Below, piece by piece: positions 7,601 to 8,312 of a stretch of DNA of 8,312 bases. The notes beneath the pieces are model-generated. The model was not told the DNA's origin, did not search any database, and saw only the letters and a list, made by a program, of their open reading frames with translations. Position numbers and translations under genes: made by a program. This DNA is from Microcoleaceae cyanobacterium UBA11344 (GTDB taxonomy: Bacteria; Cyanobacteriota; Cyanobacteriia; Cyanobacteriales; Microcoleaceae), in NCBI GenBank assembly GCA_003483675.1, contig DMYK01000034.1, positions 1 to 8,312 on the forward strand, written 5' to 3'. The stretch's first letter is position 1. Every line of letters starts with the position of its first letter.

Positions 7601-8312
7601 TTTAGTAAAATGCTTTCCTGAGATTTCTCCAGAGTCCGTGACAGTAGCTCATTGTGGAATTGACAAAGCATTTTCACCCTTAACATTTGTAGAAGTTAAT
7701 CAATTTAAAACCAAATACGGCATCTCAAAACCGTACTTTCTGTGGGTTGGCGATCGCGTCGGATTTAACGGTTATAAAAATGCCCTCTTGTTCTTCAAGA
7801 CATTTTCTCAATTAGACAGTAAACATGACTTTGAAATTGTCTGCGTAGGCGGCAACTCAGTATTAGAAACAGAGTTAAAAGCCTACACTTCTGACATCAC
7901 CGTTCACCTGCTCAAACTGAGCGACAACGAGTTGCAAAGCGCTTATTCCGGTGCTATAGCATTGGTTCAAACATCAAAATATGAAGGTTTTGGATTGCCA
8001 ATACTGGAAGCTATCGCCTGCGGATGTCCAGTGATTGCCTGTAAAAATAGCTCAATTCCTGAAGTAGCAGGTCAAGCAGCTTTGTATGTGAAATCAGAGG
8101 ATGTTGAAGAATTGAAAAAGGCACTAATTGAAGTTCAAAAGCCTGATATTCGCCAATCATTCATTTCTGCGGGTTTGGAACAAGCTAAAAAGTTCTCCTG
8201 GTCAAAAATGGCAAAAACAGTTAGTTCCGCTTTGATGCAAGCTTGTGGTAGCCAACAGCAAACACCTGTAGTTTTGCAGCATCCTTCAACTTCTTTGTCA
8301 AGCGTCATTGAG
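4653..8312 (+). CDS. Giant multi-domain glycosyltransferase (partial GT9 repeat, GT9-like, GT2, GT4), 3' end beyond the window
   Basis: Reading from ATG 4653 I find no stop up to 8312, giving at least 1220 residues. Residues about 25-75 look like a lone N-terminal half of a GT9-like fold. Residues about 107-410 are GT9-like: RILLGQLGLNGD (108-119), ILFEYTGSSSQSF (257-269) and GCSSGVTQIV (329-338). A helical TPR-like linker follows (about 414-450). Residues about 522-770 are a GT-A/GT2 domain: VMIPTYN (527-533), metal-binding HDDDF (617-621), and ADWEMWKR (709-716) where the catalytic acid region lies. A second TPR-like stretch spans about 780-825. Residues about 843-1200 are a GT4-type GT-B domain: IIIDGVMF (845-852), YDMIPE (944-949), WVGDR (1031-1035) and EGFGLPILEA (1111-1120), with an intact EX7E pair E1111/E1119. 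The Q-, P- and S-rich end (from about 1200) looks like a linker, so either the stop is near or another domain follows. No membrane segment or signal peptide is seen. Donors and acceptors are unknown. Confidence 0.9.
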   Translation, partial: MKKLSQPAIYPYSTIHKHYGFAVFKVKEISHYLKTAQELKNSEPNCIITWFTTGEGEMLLQNNPDIDQVVVMEGSAKFLEAEILRLQTERSWSGFFTADLPKNNCGKRILLGQLGLNGDCLHATVLARQIKHDYPNCHLTWAISSMCRSMIEGNPFVDEIWEVPARNWQEIVAAWYGLEKEVQARLSRGEFDEVFLTQVSPNNYQNYDGTTKGSLFRGYPKPITVPIQNILRLRNDEIERVRNFAEQHNLLKRSHVILFEYTGSSSQSFVKPEYALSVAQGLLSRLPDCSIILSSHVKITTADTRIIDGSVLTLRENAELTKYCSLLIGCSSGVTQIVLTDWAKPLPMIQLLLTSTSVYASIAHDLEYWQQSSEQVLEMTDCPIEQVVECAYTALIQGFSEARRRFNQQIPLNFDFYFTLVRQALLQNGDYLKAARSLLYTAERYGWHEQLKTFVKTELIPKIDLPQSRLIADESYTNLLQGLISDKSNSSNLASPPKKQIMKVFSEVEFPTILPLSASNERPFWSVMIPTYNLKENYLEQTLKSVIEQAPFLEEMQIEVVNDHPSQSVQDEIAAIIKKVGGDRIKFYRHSETNVGQTAIFNICIQQARGQWIHILHDDDFVKPGFYSSLRNSIEKQLTIGAAFCRCLHVNEENAPLWLSPLERETPGILTDWLKKIAVYSWIAAASMVVKRRVYEELGGFCPQAGAAADWEMWKRIAVHYPMWYEPQMFACTRMNSSSWTSRLFQLGENIAEARKAIEISKLYLPKTLAEELSNQSKEHYAIEALKMAHSMIAKGEENSAIAQIREGLKCSTSSKVISLLPAVFLSSESEQQPTSEIQKQVPKIIIDGVMFQIHNSGITRVWRSLIKEWASQSFSQQILVLDRNGTAPKIPGIKYRQMPAYDYNNTDGDREMLQQICDEEEADLFISTYYTTPRSTPSVFMAYDMIPEVMGANLANQMWIEKHHGIRHASAYIAISEKTARDLVKCFPEISPESVTVAHCGIDKAFSPLTFVEVNQFKTKYGISKPYFLWVGDRVGFNGYKNALLFFKTFSQLDSKHDFEIVCVGGNSVLETELKAYTSDITVHLLKLSDNELQSAYSGAIALVQTSKYEGFGLPILEAIACGCPVIACKNSSIPEVAGQAALYVKSEDVEELKKALIEVQKPDIRQSFISAGLEQAKKFSWSKMAKTVSSALMQACGSQQQTPVVLQHPSTSLSSVIE
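4782..4856 (+). repeat. Copy 1 of an internal protein repeat in the long glycosyltransferase
   Basis: This stretch encodes residues 44-68 of the long glycosyltransferase. It starts PNCIITW and ends NPDIDQ. It aligns without gaps to residues 135-159, with identical P, N, C, T, W, N, P and D at matching positions. This is the strand-loop-helix part of a GT9-like N-terminal half. The copies are similar only as protein, so the duplication is old. Confidence 0.6.
5055..5129 (+). repeat. Copy 2 of the internal protein repeat, within the full GT9-like domain
   Basis: This stretch encodes residues 135-159, starting PNCHLTW and ending NPFVDE. Proline to proline spacing is 20 residues, the same as in copy 1, and the offset between copies is 91 residues. 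This copy sits inside the complete GT9-like domain, which begins near residue 107. Confidence 0.6.

Larger units (their letters stand above)
3147..7757. repeat. HIP1 octamers (GCGATCGC), eight dispersed copies
   Basis: Perfect palindromic GCGATCGC sites start at 3147, 3566, 4134, 5957, 6397, 7053, 7378 and 7750. HIP1 is highly over-represented in many cyanobacterial genomes, so the sites identify the likely host group. All eight lie within coding sequence. None was seen in bases 1-3146. They are genome-wide signature words, not operators of these genes. Confidence 0.85.

Overview
The window is a continuous, single-strand (+) run of four polysaccharide/glycoconjugate biosynthesis genes, cut at both ends. 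The source is most likely a filamentous or other multi-domain-rich cyanobacterium. Eight perfect copies of the HIP1 octamer GCGATCGC lie between 3147 and 7757, where about 0.13 would be expected by chance in 8.3 kb, and the base composition is moderately AT-rich. The species cannot be named from the sequence alone.

Layout. (1) 1-1182: the 3' part of a sugar C-methyltransferase-like gene whose start lies before the window. (2) 1219-3753: an 844-residue three-domain protein with a GT9-like (heptosyltransferase-type) region, a divergent GT4-like GT-B region and a C-terminal SAM-dependent methyltransferase. (3) 3750-4622: a short extended-SDR protein resembling GDP-mannose 4,6-dehydratase, overlapping gene 2 by 4 bases. 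(4) 4653-8312: a very long reading frame with no stop in the window (at least 1220 codons). It carries a duplicated N-terminal GT9-like half, a GT9-like domain, a GT2 (GT-A) domain and a GT4 (GT-B) domain, joined by helical TPR-like linkers. No gap exceeds 36 bases, and I see no RNA gene, mobile element, CRISPR array, internal promoter or terminator.

How the genes may work together (inference). The tight spacing, the GTGA overlap and the shared sugar-related content indicate one operon for a surface or extracellular glycan. The SDR and C-methyltransferase would handle or modify nucleotide-sugars. The two large proteins would add several residues in sequence, with a methyltransferase tethered to one of them. 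GT9-like regions occur in both large proteins. The order of domains in each is clear. Donor sugars, acceptors and the final product cannot be read from the sequence.

The most notable points are the domain fusions, the 91-residue-offset internal duplication at the start of gene 4, and the substitution of catalytic positions in the SDR (Thr to Gly, Glu to Gln, Lys to Arg, judged against GDP-mannose dehydratase).
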